From Gammaproteobacteria bacterium (GTDB lineage Bacteria; Pseudomonadota; Gammaproteobacteria; Steroidobacterales; Steroidobacteraceae), in NCBI GenBank assembly GCA_018970145.1, contig JAGWWY010000001.1, positions 186,001-250,000 of the forward strand: 64,000 nt of DNA, given 5' to 3'. Below the pieces are notes generated by a model. It was not told where the DNA came from. It did not search any database and worked only from the letters and a program-made list of their open reading frames with translations. Below are positions 23,861 to 33,198 of the stretch, one piece after another (within the stretch, counting starts at the first letter, position 1; each line of letters begins with the position of its first letter). A program made the translations under genes and the position numbers.

Positions 23861-24915
23861 CGCGATGCCTCCTTCGGTGATGCCTCTTCTGGTGATGCCT
23901 CGATCAGCATCCAGTGGTAGCCGTCCGGTGCGAAGAAGGTGAAGCTGCGCCGCTCGAACTCATCCTCAAGGATATCTGACACCGCAGTCGCTCCGGCTCG
24001 GATGACGCGCCGATGCAGCGCCTCGATCTCGAAGCTGCGCCAGCAGTACAAACTGTAGCCGAGAGCGCCGGCGCGAGAGTGTGGGCGTCGGTCTTCGATA
24101 TCGGCGTCGGCTGCAAAGCGAATACATTTGAGTTTGCCCGAACGTCGCTCGGTGAGCGACTTGCCCGAGGCCGGATCGTCAAAGTCGACCATATGAAAGC
24201 CTTCACCCGGCCGCAGCCCGAAGATACGGCGCGAGCCGGTCGCGTTTTCGTACGGGACCGTCTCCTCATGCGTTCGTCGCAGGCCGAGGACCTGCTCGTA
24301 GAAATCGAAGATGCGCGGATCGTCGCTCGCAACCATCAGACCAAAGTGCGTGTGTTGACTCGTGCGTAGCAGACTCGGGTGATTAATCTGCCCGTAAGAG
24401 GGGCTTTCGTAGCCGAAGCGTTCAAAGAAAACCTGACGATACTGCGGCTGCAGCAGGACCATTTCGCGCACCCCGACGATCGGATCGCGAAACGGGCGTG
24501 CGCTACGCGCCCCACTCACCTCGCTGATGACGGCGAGTACTGGGGGAATCAGATTGAGCGCGGCGCCTGAGGCGAGAGCGCGTTCGGTATGGTTGACGAT
24601 GTTAAGTATGCTGCTCGTCACGCGTGCGCCCCAGCGCGAGCCCACGCAACGCAGATCCTCTGTCAGACCAAGCCCCTCGTTCAGAGGCTGGTCCCACTGC
24701 ATCAGGCGGACGAGGCCGTGATCGGCATGCTGGTGCGCTAGGCGGACCGAACGAACCGCCGAGCTCACGCCATACAGTTGTTGCGCCGACTCGGCGTCGA
24801 GACGGCCTTCGAGATCAGGGTGGCAGCCGTAGGCGGCAAAATCCAACACCGCTCGATCGAGGTCGGCGACGCCGACGCAGACTTCATGCAGTCCGCCGGT
24901 GCACCGCGCGGTCAT
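23857..24915 (-). CDS. VOC (vicinal oxygen chelate) family protein
   Basis: 352 residues from ATG 24915, which overlaps the MFS stop as ATGA; the extra upstream codons do not resemble the family. Two VOC-type halves can be seen: LHEVCVGVADLDRAVLDFAAYG and THFGLMVASDDPRIFDFYEQVLGL with FFAPDGYHWMLIEA. VOC enzymes include glyoxalases, ring-cleaving dioxygenases and isomerases using a divalent metal. The neighbouring hydrolase, MFS carrier and dehydrogenase suggest a catabolic step for an oxygenated compound, but nothing identifies it. Confidence 0.75.
   Translation of the reverse strand: MTARCTGGLHEVCVGVADLDRAVLDFAAYGCHPDLEGRLDAESAQQLYGVSSAVRSVRLAHQHADHGLVRLMQWDQPLNEGLGLTEDLRCVGSRWGARVTSSILNIVNHTERALASGAALNLIPPVLAVISEVSGARSARPFRDPIVGVREMVLLQPQYRQVFFERFGYESPSYGQINHPSLLRTSQHTHFGLMVASDDPRIFDFYEQVLGLRRTHEETVPYENATGSRRIFGLRPGEGFHMVDFDDPASGKSLTERRSGKLKCIRFAADADIEDRRPHSRAGALGYSLYCWRSFEIEALHRRVIRAGATAVSDILEDEFERRSFTFFAPDGYHWMLIEASPEEASPKEASR
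23864..23893 (-). repeat. 15-bp tandem repeat at the VOC gene end
   Basis: GATGCCTCCTTCGGT and GATGCCTCTTCTGGT are adjacent 15-bp units, with a third GATGCCTC start at 23894. In the protein they give the C-terminal EASPEEASPKEAS pattern. A length-variable tail by slippage is possible. Confidence 0.6.
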
Positions 24916-26261
24916 ACGTGACGACGCTCGACGATGGCTTTGCGGAACGCCGGCATGCCCCAAGCCAACAACAGCGTGGCGAGGACTGCAGCGCCGCCCG
25001 TGACGATCGCCGTGCTTTTACCGACGGCAAGATCATCCGCAAAAACGTATTGCGTCATGACTGCCGTCAGAAACGGCGCGAGACCGATGCCGATCAAATT
25101 GACGAACAGCAGATAGATCGCCGACGCCTGCGCGCGCATGCGAGGCGGTGTGAGCACGACCACACCGGCTGACGCTGCGCCAAACGCAAAGCAGGTGAAA
25201 AAGCCGATCGGGATCAACAACACGGTCGACCACATCACATCGTTGAGCAGGGTGCACACGCTCGCCACGGGGATCAATGCAACGGCTGCCGTGAGGCCCA
25301 CGCGCATCGCGGCATCAAGATGCCCGGCCGCGCGCCACCGGTCGGTGAGCCAGCCGCCGGTGAGAATGCCCGCGGTGCCAAAAATTGCGATCGCCAGACC
25401 CATTCGGGTACCTGCTTCCCCAAGGGGTATCTCGAGCACCCGCACGAAATACTGCACGCCCCAGATTTGGTAGACGTTGATCACCATGCCGAGGATCGAG
25501 AAGCCGAGAATCAGTGAGCTGTACGCTCGCCACTGCGAGAGCATGTGGCGGATCGTATCGGGGATGGAAGCGGTATCGGTCTTCGCGGCGGCAACATCCC
25601 GGCGCTCGCGACGTACGGGTTCCGTGAGCGTCAGCACCCACAACGCGAGCACCATTCCGGGAATACCGACGAGCAGGAACGTCAATTGCCAAGAGCGAAT
25701 CGTGCCGATGATCGGCACGGTGTACTCAGGGGAACTGGCGACAAACTGGATGACGGCGCCGCCGATGATCAGCGCAAGTCCCACACCGAGCGGCAAGCCG
25801 ATGACGAACACCGAGAGCGCACGTCCCAGTTTTTTCTCTGGGAAGCTATCGCCTGCCATCGAGAAGGTTGCCGGTGACAACACGGCTTCACCGACGGCGA
25901 CGCCGATGCGAGCTAGCGCGAGTTCGATGAACCCGCGCGCCACACCACACAGAGCCGTCATCGCACTCCACACGGCGACACCGGCGGCGATGATGTTCCG
26001 CCGGTTATACCGATCGATCGCCCAGGCAATCGGTACGCCAACTCCGGTATAGAAAATAGCGAAGACGAACCCGTACAGCAGACTCATCTGCGTTTCGCTG
26101 ATACCGAGATCGGCGCGTATCGGTCCGACCAAAAGACCCAAGACCACTCGATCGATGAACGAGAGGATGTAAGCCAGCATCAGCACGACAACCATGTACC
26201 AAGCGGTCGATGCCTTGGGCCACTGGCCTTCGTCGGCCGAGGAGGGGGCGGCGTTGTTCAT
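24912..26261 (-). CDS. MFS transporter (spinster-like subgroup)
   Basis: 449 residues, about 12 membrane helices. AYILSFIDRVVLGLLVGPIR opens the first helix and loop; DRYNRRNI is the conserved loop 2-3. Such carriers take up small organic acids or export lipids. Its position between the FAD-linked dehydrogenase (18 bases upstream) and the VOC gene suggests import of the substrate of that group. A relative is encoded at 55302-56642. Confidence 0.85.
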   Translation of the reverse strand: MNNAAPSSADEGQWPKASTAWYMVVVLMLAYILSFIDRVVLGLLVGPIRADLGISETQMSLLYGFVFAIFYTGVGVPIAWAIDRYNRRNIIAAGVAVWSAMTALCGVARGFIELALARIGVAVGEAVLSPATFSMAGDSFPEKKLGRALSVFVIGLPLGVGLALIIGGAVIQFVASSPEYTVPIIGTIRSWQLTFLLVGIPGMVLALWVLTLTEPVRRERRDVAAAKTDTASIPDTIRHMLSQWRAYSSLILGFSILGMVINVYQIWGVQYFVRVLEIPLGEAGTRMGLAIAIFGTAGILTGGWLTDRWRAAGHLDAAMRVGLTAAVALIPVASVCTLLNDVMWSTVLLIPIGFFTCFAFGAASAGVVVLTPPRMRAQASAIYLLFVNLIGIGLAPFLTAVMTQYVFADDLAVGKSTAIVTGGAAVLATLLLAWGMPAFRKAIVERRHV

Positions 26262-26278
26262 ACGCCGATGATAGCCAG

Positions 26279-27709
26279 TCAGTGGCGAGGCCGCAGAACT
26301 TTGCCGGGATTCAAGATGCCGTTCGGATCGAGCAGCTGCTTGAGTTGCTGCATCAGTTGCAGTTCGACCGGATCGGCGTAGCGTTCGAGCTCGTCGACCT
26401 TATGCCGTCCGATACCGTGCTCGGCGCTGAAACTGCCCCGATACTCCTGCACCAGATCATGGATGACCCGACGGATCTCGGGCTCACGCGCAAGTAACGA
26501 TTTCTCGGCAGTCTCGCCGGACTGATTGATGTTGAAATGCAGGTTGCCGTCCCCGACATGCCCGTAGCAAACGAGCAACCCTTCGGGTACCTCGGCGGCG
26601 ACCCACTCACTGGCCCGGTCGACGAACTCAGCGAGTCTGTCGATGGGCAAGGAAACGTCGTGTTTGACACTCGGTCCATCACGCCGCTGCGCCTCGGGAA
26701 TATTCTCGCGGATGAACCAAAAGGCACTGCGCTCGCGCTCGCTTTGTGCAAGCAGTGCATCGGTAATCAACCCCTTCTCCATGGCGACTTCCAGCAAATT
26801 CGCGAGGCGCTCTTCGATTGGATCGTCGGCATCGCTGCTGCTGACCTCACAGAGGATGCACCAGGGTGAGGAGGCTGCAATATCGACTCGCGCGCCGAGG
26901 TGACGCTCCACGAGCGTGAGTGCCGCGCGCGGCAGCAGCTCGAATGAGCTCACCCGATCACCACTCCCCCCGCGCAACTCGGCGAGCAATTCCACCGCGC
27001 GGGTCACCGAGGGCACGGCGACGATCGCGGTGCCGTGGCGTTTGGGTTGCGGAAAGAGTTTCAGACTGGCGGCGGTGATGACGCCGAGCGTGCCCTCTGC
27101 GCCAATGAACCACTGCCGCAAATCGTAGCCGGTGTTGTCTTTGCGCAGGGCTGACAAGGACGAAATCACCCGGCCGTCGGCGAGGACGACTTCGAGTCCG
27201 AGCGCTAGATCGCGTGTCATGCCGTAGCGCAGTACATTCACGCCACCCGCGTTGGTCGAAAGATTGCCGCCAATCGTGCAACTGCCCTCCGAGCCGAGAC
27301 TGAGCGGAAAGTAACGATCGACAGACTCGGCTGCGAGTTGAATTTCTTTGAGGATACAACCTGCTTCGACGACGAGAGAGTTGTTGAGCGGTTCAACGCG
27401 GCGAATGCGGTTCATGCGCCGCAACGACATCACGAGCTGCGTGCCGCTGTCGTCGGGCGTACCGGCTGCGCAATACCCCGTGTTGCCGCCTTGCGGAACC
27501 ACCGGCACACGCAGTGCGTTACAGAACTTGAGAATTTCGGACACATCGCTCGTCGAGCTGGGTAAGGCGAGTGCGAGTGCTCTGCCAGGATACAGTTTTC
27601 GATGGTCAACGCTGACGCCAGCCAGCACGTCGGGCGCGGTAACGATGACCTCGCTGCCGAAACGAGACAGTAGTTGCCCGAGCGCAGACGAGGGCTCGGC
27701 GTACATCAT
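26279..27709 (-). CDS. FAD-binding oxidase, GlcD/D-2-hydroxyacid dehydrogenase-like
   Basis: 476 residues from ATG 27709, which overlaps the CFA-like gene stop as ATGA. The FAD-binding PCMH half has VVPQGGNTGYCAAGTP, GSEGSCTIGGNLSTNAGG and AEGTLGVITAASLKL; the C-terminal FAD-linked oxidase half has CYGHVGDGNLHFN and SAEHGIGRHKVDEL, whose His residues bind the metal and substrate of D-lactate/D-2-hydroxyglutarate dehydrogenases. It would oxidise a D-2-hydroxy acid. Substrate open. Confidence 0.87.
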   Translation of the reverse strand: MMYAEPSSALGQLLSRFGSEVIVTAPDVLAGVSVDHRKLYPGRALALALPSSTSDVSEILKFCNALRVPVVPQGGNTGYCAAGTPDDSGTQLVMSLRRMNRIRRVEPLNNSLVVEAGCILKEIQLAAESVDRYFPLSLGSEGSCTIGGNLSTNAGGVNVLRYGMTRDLALGLEVVLADGRVISSLSALRKDNTGYDLRQWFIGAEGTLGVITAASLKLFPQPKRHGTAIVAVPSVTRAVELLAELRGGSGDRVSSFELLPRAALTLVERHLGARVDIAASSPWCILCEVSSSDADDPIEERLANLLEVAMEKGLITDALLAQSERERSAFWFIRENIPEAQRRDGPSVKHDVSLPIDRLAEFVDRASEWVAAEVPEGLLVCYGHVGDGNLHFNINQSGETAEKSLLAREPEIRRVIHDLVQEYRGSFSAEHGIGRHKVDELERYADPVELQLMQQLKQLLDPNGILNPGKVLRPRH

Positions 27710-28965
27710 GTCAGCCGACAATCCGGCTTAGTGAGCAAAAACTGCACGTCACCCAGTTGTCGCTCGGCGAAGCCGCCCTCGCAATAGCAGAGATAAAACT
27801 CCCAAAGTCGCACGAAGCTCTCGGGATAACCCAAGGCGCGCACTTGGTCGAGGTGCGCGAAGAAGTTGTTCCGCCATTCGCGCAACGTACGCGCATAGTG
27901 GGGGCCGATATCCTCGAGATGAAAGATCTTTAGATCCGTCGCCTTGGTCAGTGTTCGGCTGATCAGTTCTATGCTCGGAATGAAGCTGCCCGGAAAGACA
28001 TAGCGTTGGATGTAATCGACCGATCGGCGTGCGCGTTGATAATACTGGTCTTGCAGCGTGATGGCTTGCAGCAACATGGCGCCGTGCGGCCGCAACAGAG
28101 CAGAGCACTTTCGCAGATAGGTTTCGAGGTAGCGCTCTCCGACGGCCTCGATCATTTCGATCGAGAAGGCCTTGTCGAACGTTCCTTTGAGATCGCGATA
28201 GTCCTCGAGTAGTAAGGTGATGCGATCTTGCAGGCCGCGCTCGGCGATCCGCTCGCGCGTGTAGTCGTGTTGCTCGCGAGAGATGGTAGTCGTGGTGACA
28301 TGGCAGCCGTATCGATCGGCTGCGTACATGGCGAGACCTCCCCAACCGGTGCCGATTTCGATCACCGAGTCATCGGGCTTCAGTTGCAGCTTGCGACAGA
28401 TGGCGTCGAATTTGGCGAGCGAGGCGTCCTCTAGGGTGCTGTTCGCATCGCGAAATATCCCGCAGGAGTACGCCATGGTCGGATCGAGCATCAACTTGTA
28501 GAGCTCGTTACCGAGATCGTAGTGCGCAGCGATGTTGCGTGCACTGCCTTGCTTGCTGTTGCGATTGAGAAAGTGCAATACGCGCATGGCAGGCTGCGTG
28601 AGGAACGACCAGCGGCCATCGAGCGAGTTCATCATCTGGCGATTCGCCACAAAGAGCTGCACGAGCGCGGTCAAATCATCGCAACGCCATAGCCCGTGGA
28701 TATACGCTTCACCTGCGCCGAGCGTGCCGCCGAAAGTCGCATCGGCGTAGAGCTGCTCATCAAGCACCTGCAAGGTGACGCTGACATCGAGTCGCGGTGT
28801 GCGTGCGCCGAAGCGCGAACGGGTACCGTCCGGATCGATCAAGATCAACTCGCCATCGCGCAACAAGCTGAGCTGCGAACGCAACAGTTTGCGCCCGAGA
28901 CGAGCCAACAAGGGCGCGGACGCACGCTTTCGATCAGGTAGCAATTCACCGGCGCGCGTGTTCAT
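27706..28965 (-). CDS. Cyclopropane-fatty-acyl-phospholipid synthase family methyltransferase
   Basis: 419 residues from ATG 28965. SAM site VIEIGTGWGGLAMYAA, YSCGIF, then FDKAFSIEMIEAVGERYLETYL and the C-terminal EFYLCYCEGGFAERQLGDVQ match CFA synthases, which methylenate cis double bonds of membrane phospholipids. Beside DUF1365 and an FAD amine-oxidase-like gene, homologues are known in clusters that modify lipids by other methyl transfers, including furan fatty acid synthesis in Rhodobacter (UfaM type), so the product may not be a cyclopropane. Confidence 0.9.
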   Translation of the reverse strand: MNTRAGELLPDRKRASAPLLARLGRKLLRSQLSLLRDGELILIDPDGTRSRFGARTPRLDVSVTLQVLDEQLYADATFGGTLGAGEAYIHGLWRCDDLTALVQLFVANRQMMNSLDGRWSFLTQPAMRVLHFLNRNSKQGSARNIAAHYDLGNELYKLMLDPTMAYSCGIFRDANSTLEDASLAKFDAICRKLQLKPDDSVIEIGTGWGGLAMYAADRYGCHVTTTTISREQHDYTRERIAERGLQDRITLLLEDYRDLKGTFDKAFSIEMIEAVGERYLETYLRKCSALLRPHGAMLLQAITLQDQYYQRARRSVDYIQRYVFPGSFIPSIELISRTLTKATDLKIFHLEDIGPHYARTLREWRNNFFAHLDQVRALGYPESFVRLWEFYLCYCEGGFAERQLGDVQFLLTKPDCRLT

Positions 28966-29729
28966 GATGCGTGTTTCTTTGGGTGAACGAAGAAAGGGAT
29001 ACGTTTCCACCACAGACGTAACGCCTGCCAGTAGATCAGCCAACCGACTTGCAGGGTCATCAGCGGGAACGAGCACAGTGCGCGAGCGAGACTGCCACTT
29101 GTCAAGGGAAGCCGACGCAAGGTGAGCGTCGAATCGAAAGCACAGTGACCCTCGCGCCAATTTTCCATGTGAACATCGAGCGACTCCCCAGGGGCGGTGA
29201 AGCGCCAGTCGTAACGCATGTCCATCGGCAGAAACGGCGATACATGAAAGCCTTTGTCGAACTGCCAGCGTAAAACTTTGGTGCCGACGCGCTCCGCATG
29301 GGTTACCGGGAGCACATATGAATGTCGCTCGTCCCACGGGGTATTGGTGATCTCGGCCACGACGGTCTCCAGTTCGCGCCCTGCGGCGTCGTAGACGTAG
29401 TAGAAACTGACCGGGTTGAAGTTATATCCGAATTGACGCAAGTGAGTCAGCAGGCGGATAGGCCCGCTCGGGCGTTGCCCCGTTTCCTGCTCCACCCGGT
29501 TGCGAACCGCCTCGGCCAGTGGGATCGCCGGATCGCCGAGATAATCTGCACGACGAAACCACGCGAGCGCCGGCCGCCGCGATGACCAAAACCAGCGATC
29601 CTTGAACAGGCTCGGTAGCTCATCGAGATCGATCAGCGTGAAATAGATGCGATAGCGAAAATCGTTGCGGCGCGGCGCGAAGCGACGATGCCGCAAGTGC
29701 CCGACGTAGAGGGCGCTCTGTCTGCTCAT
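28962..29729 (-). CDS. DUF1365 protein
   Basis: 255 residues. It starts YVGHLRHRRFAPRRNDFRYRIY, with the family's HxRxxP-type opening and FGYNFNPVSFYYVYDAAG in the middle. DUF1365 proteins almost always stand between an FAD amine oxidase and a CFA-like gene, as here, with 4-nt overlaps on both sides. The function is unknown; a lipid-modification role is inferred from context. Confidence 0.88.
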   Translation of the reverse strand: MSRQSALYVGHLRHRRFAPRRNDFRYRIYFTLIDLDELPSLFKDRWFWSSRRPALAWFRRADYLGDPAIPLAEAVRNRVEQETGQRPSGPIRLLTHLRQFGYNFNPVSFYYVYDAAGRELETVVAEITNTPWDERHSYVLPVTHAERVGTKVLRWQFDKGFHVSPFLPMDMRYDWRFTAPGESLDVHMENWREGHCAFDSTLTLRRLPLTSGSLARALCSFPLMTLQVGWLIYWQALRLWWKRIPFFVHPKKHAS

Positions 29730-31039
29730 GTGGCAGGCGAGCGACGTGGAGGTTGCAAGAGGGCCTGCGGTGGGCGTTGGCCACCGGCGACTTTGGAAAA
29801 ATCCTCAAGCGCCCACAGCGCGCTCACCACGCCGTCCTCATGAAAGCCGTAGCGCCAGTAGGCGCCGCAATAGAAGCTGCGCTGATGGCCGGACACTTCG
29901 GAGCGGCGCGCTTGAGCGCGCACGGCCGCGGGCGTGTACACGGGATGGTCGTAGGCGTAGCGGCCGATAATCTGCGCAGGATCGATATCCTCGCGATTGA
30001 GTGTCACGAGAAAGCGAGTCGATGAGTCGATGCTCTGCAGCACATTCATATCGTAGGTGAGGCAGACCCGCTCGGTATCGGGATTGCGCAAGTGATAGTT
30101 CCAAGCTGCGCGTGCCAGCGGTTTTCGCGGCAGCACGCGCACATCGGTGTGCAGGATCGCTTCATTGGGCTGGTAAGGAAAAGCGCCAAGGATCTCGCGC
30201 TCGACATCGGTTGGCGCCTCGAGCATGGCGAGCGCCTGATCGCTGTGACAAGCCATGAACACGTAATCGAAGTGATCGAGTTCGCCACCCGCATCGAGGA
30301 TGTCGACATGATCGACGTGCCGACGTATCTGCTTGACGGGCGTGCCGACTCGATGAGTGACACGTCCCTCGTTGATGAAAATCTGCGTCATCTTTCGAAC
30401 ATATTCGCGTGAACCACCGCGAACCGTTCGCCATACCGGTCGATCGTCGATGTTGAGAAAGCCGTGTCGATCAAAAAAATCAACAAAGAATCGCGCGGGA
30501 AAGTTCAGCATACCGCTGCCCGTCGCTGACCAGATGGCACGGCCCATCGGCACGATGTACTGCTCGATGAAAGCACGCGAGTATCCTTCGCGCTGCAGGT
30601 AATGACCGAGAGTGTCGGAGTGCGCCGCATCGAGCAGCAAAGATCGACAGTCACGATTGAATCGTAAGATATCGACGATCATCTGCAAAAATCTCGGATT
30701 GACGAGATTTCTTCGTTGCGCGAACAGCGAGTTGATCGAGGTTCCGTTGTATTCGAGTCCGCTGCGCTCGCAACGCAATGAAAAGCTCATGTTGGACCAC
30801 TGCCACTCGACGCCAAGCTCAGTCAGTAAGGCGATGAAGTTGGGGTAGGTCCAATCATTGAAGACGATGAAGCCGGTGTCGATGGCATACGAGCGACCGC
30901 CGATCTGTACGTCTTTGGTGGCTGTGTGACCGCCGAGATAGTCGTTGGCCTCGTAGATCACGACCTCGTGGTCATGGCGTAGGTGCCAGGCGGTGGTGAG
31001 TCCGGCGATCCCGGAGCCGACGATGGCAATTCGGCTCAT
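29726..31039 (-). CDS. FAD-dependent amine-oxidase-like protein
   Basis: 437 residues. Dinucleotide fold IAIVGSGIAGLTTAWHL at the N-terminus, then EANDYLGGHTATKDV. Despite the name the group probably acts as a lipid desaturase or dehydrogenase; the operon partner set (this, DUF1365, CFA-like) is conserved in many Proteobacteria. The C-terminus includes FYCGAYWRYGFHEDGVVSALWALE, the FAD-closing motif. Overlaps DUF1365 by four bases and lies ten bases after the desaturase. Confidence 0.9.
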   Translation of the reverse strand: MSRIAIVGSGIAGLTTAWHLRHDHEVVIYEANDYLGGHTATKDVQIGGRSYAIDTGFIVFNDWTYPNFIALLTELGVEWQWSNMSFSLRCERSGLEYNGTSINSLFAQRRNLVNPRFLQMIVDILRFNRDCRSLLLDAAHSDTLGHYLQREGYSRAFIEQYIVPMGRAIWSATGSGMLNFPARFFVDFFDRHGFLNIDDRPVWRTVRGGSREYVRKMTQIFINEGRVTHRVGTPVKQIRRHVDHVDILDAGGELDHFDYVFMACHSDQALAMLEAPTDVEREILGAFPYQPNEAILHTDVRVLPRKPLARAAWNYHLRNPDTERVCLTYDMNVLQSIDSSTRFLVTLNREDIDPAQIIGRYAYDHPVYTPAAVRAQARRSEVSGHQRSFYCGAYWRYGFHEDGVVSALWALEDFSKVAGGQRPPQALLQPPRRSPAT

Positions 31040-31049
31040 GGATCGCTAC

Positions 31050-32024
31050 TCAGCGGATACGGCGCGGAGAATGATCGCGTGCCGATGTGGGTATCGGTTT
31101 GAGATCCCAAATGATGCCGAGCCAGGATAAGACTTTGAGCACGTAATACGTGATGTCGATCTCCCACCAATAAAAGCCCTGGCGGGTCGAGCTCGGAAAA
31201 TGGTGGTGATTGTTGTGCCAGCCTTCGCCCAAGGTCACGAGCGCCAGCAGCCAGTTGTTGCGACTCGTGTCGCCGGTGCGATATCGCTGCTTACCGAACA
31301 CGTGTGAGAGCGAGTTGATCGTGTAGGTGCCGTGGTAGCAGGCTACGGTCGAGATGAAAAAGCCCCAGATCAACATCTGCCCACCGCTTGTGCCGAGTTC
31401 GGGCGCAAGTTGTTCCAGCAACACTCCCAGCCCGAACATGCCGGTTGCAAACAGCGTCGGCACGACGATATCAAACCGATCGAGCCAGCAGAGTTCAGGG
31501 AATTGCAGCAGATCGCGTACTCGTCGCAGGTCGGGCTGGAAGCCGCGCGCGGTGAGGAACCAGCCCATGTGCGAGCGCAGAAAGCCGTGTTGCGCGGGCG
31601 AGTGCACGTCTTCCGGTTTATCGGAATAGGCGTGGTGATGACGATGGTGCGCCGCCCACCAGACCGGTCCACGCTGCACGGCGGTGGCTCCGATCAGGCC
31701 AAAGATGAACTGGCCGACACGGGAGGTTTTGAATGATCGGTGCGAGAAGTAACGGTGATAGAAGCCGGTGATTGCGAACATCCGGAGCAAATACGCGGCG
31801 ATGGCCATCGCCACCGCGACCGGGCTCCAGCCCACCCAGATCACAGCAAGGCAGGCGAGGTGCATGGCGATGAACGGGAGAATACGGGCCCACTCGATAC
31901 GATCGGGAATCTCGGGCAGCGCAGAGCCGTCGGCTGGTGCAACCAACGGGCCCGTGTCGAACCAGTTGACGAAGGCGCGAACCCAGCGACGCGAGCGCGC
32001 CGGTGCAGGGGAGTCATCGATCAC
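31050..32024 (-). CDS. Membrane fatty-acid (acyl-CoA delta-9-type) desaturase
   Basis: 324 residues, four or so membrane helices. The three His boxes that hold the di-iron centre are HRYFSHRS, HHRHHH and HNNHHHFPS, in the order and spacing of stearoyl-CoA desaturases. It supplies cis double bonds, the substrate of the CFA-type enzyme three genes downstream. It is the first gene of the long minus-strand unit. Confidence 0.93.
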   Translation of the reverse strand: MIDDSPAPARSRRWVRAFVNWFDTGPLVAPADGSALPEIPDRIEWARILPFIAMHLACLAVIWVGWSPVAVAMAIAAYLLRMFAITGFYHRYFSHRSFKTSRVGQFIFGLIGATAVQRGPVWWAAHHRHHHAYSDKPEDVHSPAQHGFLRSHMGWFLTARGFQPDLRRVRDLLQFPELCWLDRFDIVVPTLFATGMFGLGVLLEQLAPELGTSGGQMLIWGFFISTVACYHGTYTINSLSHVFGKQRYRTGDTSRNNWLLALVTLGEGWHNNHHHFPSSTRQGFYWWEIDITYYVLKVLSWLGIIWDLKPIPTSARDHSPRRIR

Positions 32025-32051
32025 GAATCAGTCCTCAAAACCGTCATCCCC

Positions 32052-32092
32052 AAAATAAAAGCGCCGCGCCGAGCTTGACCTCGACGCGGCGC
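32052..32092 (-). terminator. Rho-independent terminator of htpX
   Basis: On the minus strand the stem GCGCCGCG-T-CGAG / CTCG-G-CGCGGCGC (one mismatch, 6-base loop; 32092-32061) is followed by TTTTATTTT. It lies 37 bases after the htpX stop, between it and the desaturase start, and so separates the two units. Confidence 0.85.
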
Positions 32093-32128
32093 ATTCGCTG
32101 CAAGCCAATGCCGCGCTGTGGTCGTCCT

Positions 32129-33025
32129 TTAGACGAGACCGTTCATGCGACGCAGCGCCTCGATGCGCTCCTCGAGCGGCGGGTGGCTCATGAACAAGCG
32201 CTTCAGACCGCTCGGAACGCCTGAGTTGATGCCGAAGGCGGCCATCTGCTCCGGGAGCCCCTCGGGCTGTTGGCGCTCCTGAGCGCGCTTGAGCGCTTCG
32301 AGCGCGCCGATCATGGCGGCCGGGCTTGCCAAAACGGCACCGGCGGCATCGGCACGGAACTCACGCTTACGGGAGAACCACATCACGATGGTGCTCGCCA
32401 GGATGCCGAGGAAAATCTCGGCCACGATCACCACTGCAAAGTAAGCGAGACCACCGCCGTTTTCGTTCTTGAAGACCACTTTGTCGACGAAGTTGCCGAT
32501 CACGCGGGCGAGGAAAATGACGAACGTGTTCACAACGCCCTGGATCAGCGTGAGCGTCACCATGTCGCCATTGGCAACGTGACCGATCTCGTGGCCGAGC
32601 ACCGCCTCGACCTCTTCCTTGCGCATGCTGCGCAGCAAGCCTGTGCTGACGGCGACCAGCGCCTTATTTTTGTTGGCGCCGGTGGCGAAGGCGTTCGGTT
32701 CTGGCGAATCGAAGATGCCGACTTCCGGCATACCGATACCCGCTTCTTGCGCCTGACGACGCACCGTCTCGACGATCCAACGTTCCGAGTCGTTACGCGG
32801 TTGCTCGATGAGCTGTACGCCCATCATGCGCTTGGCGCTCCACTTCGACATGGCAAGCGAGATGAAGGCGCCACCGAAGCCGAACACGGCAGCGAACACG
32901 AGCAGGCCGTACAAGCTGCCCCCTTGGGCCGCAATGTACTGATCGATGCCGAGCACCTGCATCACGACCGACAGCACGAGGACGACGGCGAGGTTGGTGG
33001 CAAGGAACAGCAGAATTCGTTTCAT
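32129..33025 (-). CDS. htpX: Membrane metalloprotease HtpX
   Basis: 298 residues from ATG 33025 (AGGAG upstream, a little far at 13 bases). Zinc site [13 protein letters not shown], two N-terminal membrane helices ([19 protein letters not shown] and [21 protein letters not shown]) and two further ones. HtpX degrades damaged membrane proteins together with FtsH. It has its own terminator and a palindrome in the upstream region, so it is likely a single-gene, stress-controlled unit. No clean sigma-32 promoter is visible. Confidence 0.96.
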   Translation of the reverse strand: MKRILLFLATNLAVVLVLSVVMQVLGIDQYIAAQGGSLYGLLVFAAVFGFGGAFISLAMSKWSAKRMMGVQLIEQPRNDSERWIVETVRRQAQEAGIGMPEVGIFDSPEPNAFATGANKNKALVAVSTGLLRSMRKEEVEAVLGHEIGHVANGDMVTLTLIQGVVNTFVIFLARVIGNFVDKVVFKNENGGGLAYFAVVIVAEIFLGILASTIVMWFSRKREFRADAAGAVLASPAAMIGALEALKRAQERQQPEGLPEQMAAFGINSGVPSGLKRLFMSHPPLEERIEALRRMNGLV

Positions 33026-33108
33026 ACGGGGCAAGCACTCCTGTGTCAGTAAGACCGACTTTTCCGGCCCTATTTTGGACTCATTCCAGCAACCGAGGTT
33101 CATTCCGC

Positions 33109-33124
33109 CGGATAAATTTATCCG
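33109..33124. promoter_or_regulatory. 16-bp palindrome upstream of htpX
   Basis: CGGATAAATTTATCCG is a perfect palindrome 84 bases before the htpX start. CCGAGGT occurs as a direct repeat on each side (33093-33099 and 33122-33128). The AT-rich centre and symmetric arms fit a dimeric regulator site. Confidence 0.5.
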
Positions 33125-33198
33125 AGGTCGCGCCGTGACCGCCAGTCGGGTTGCGACGTTCCGAATGAAATTGGGATCAGGTGAGCGAATTCAAGCGC

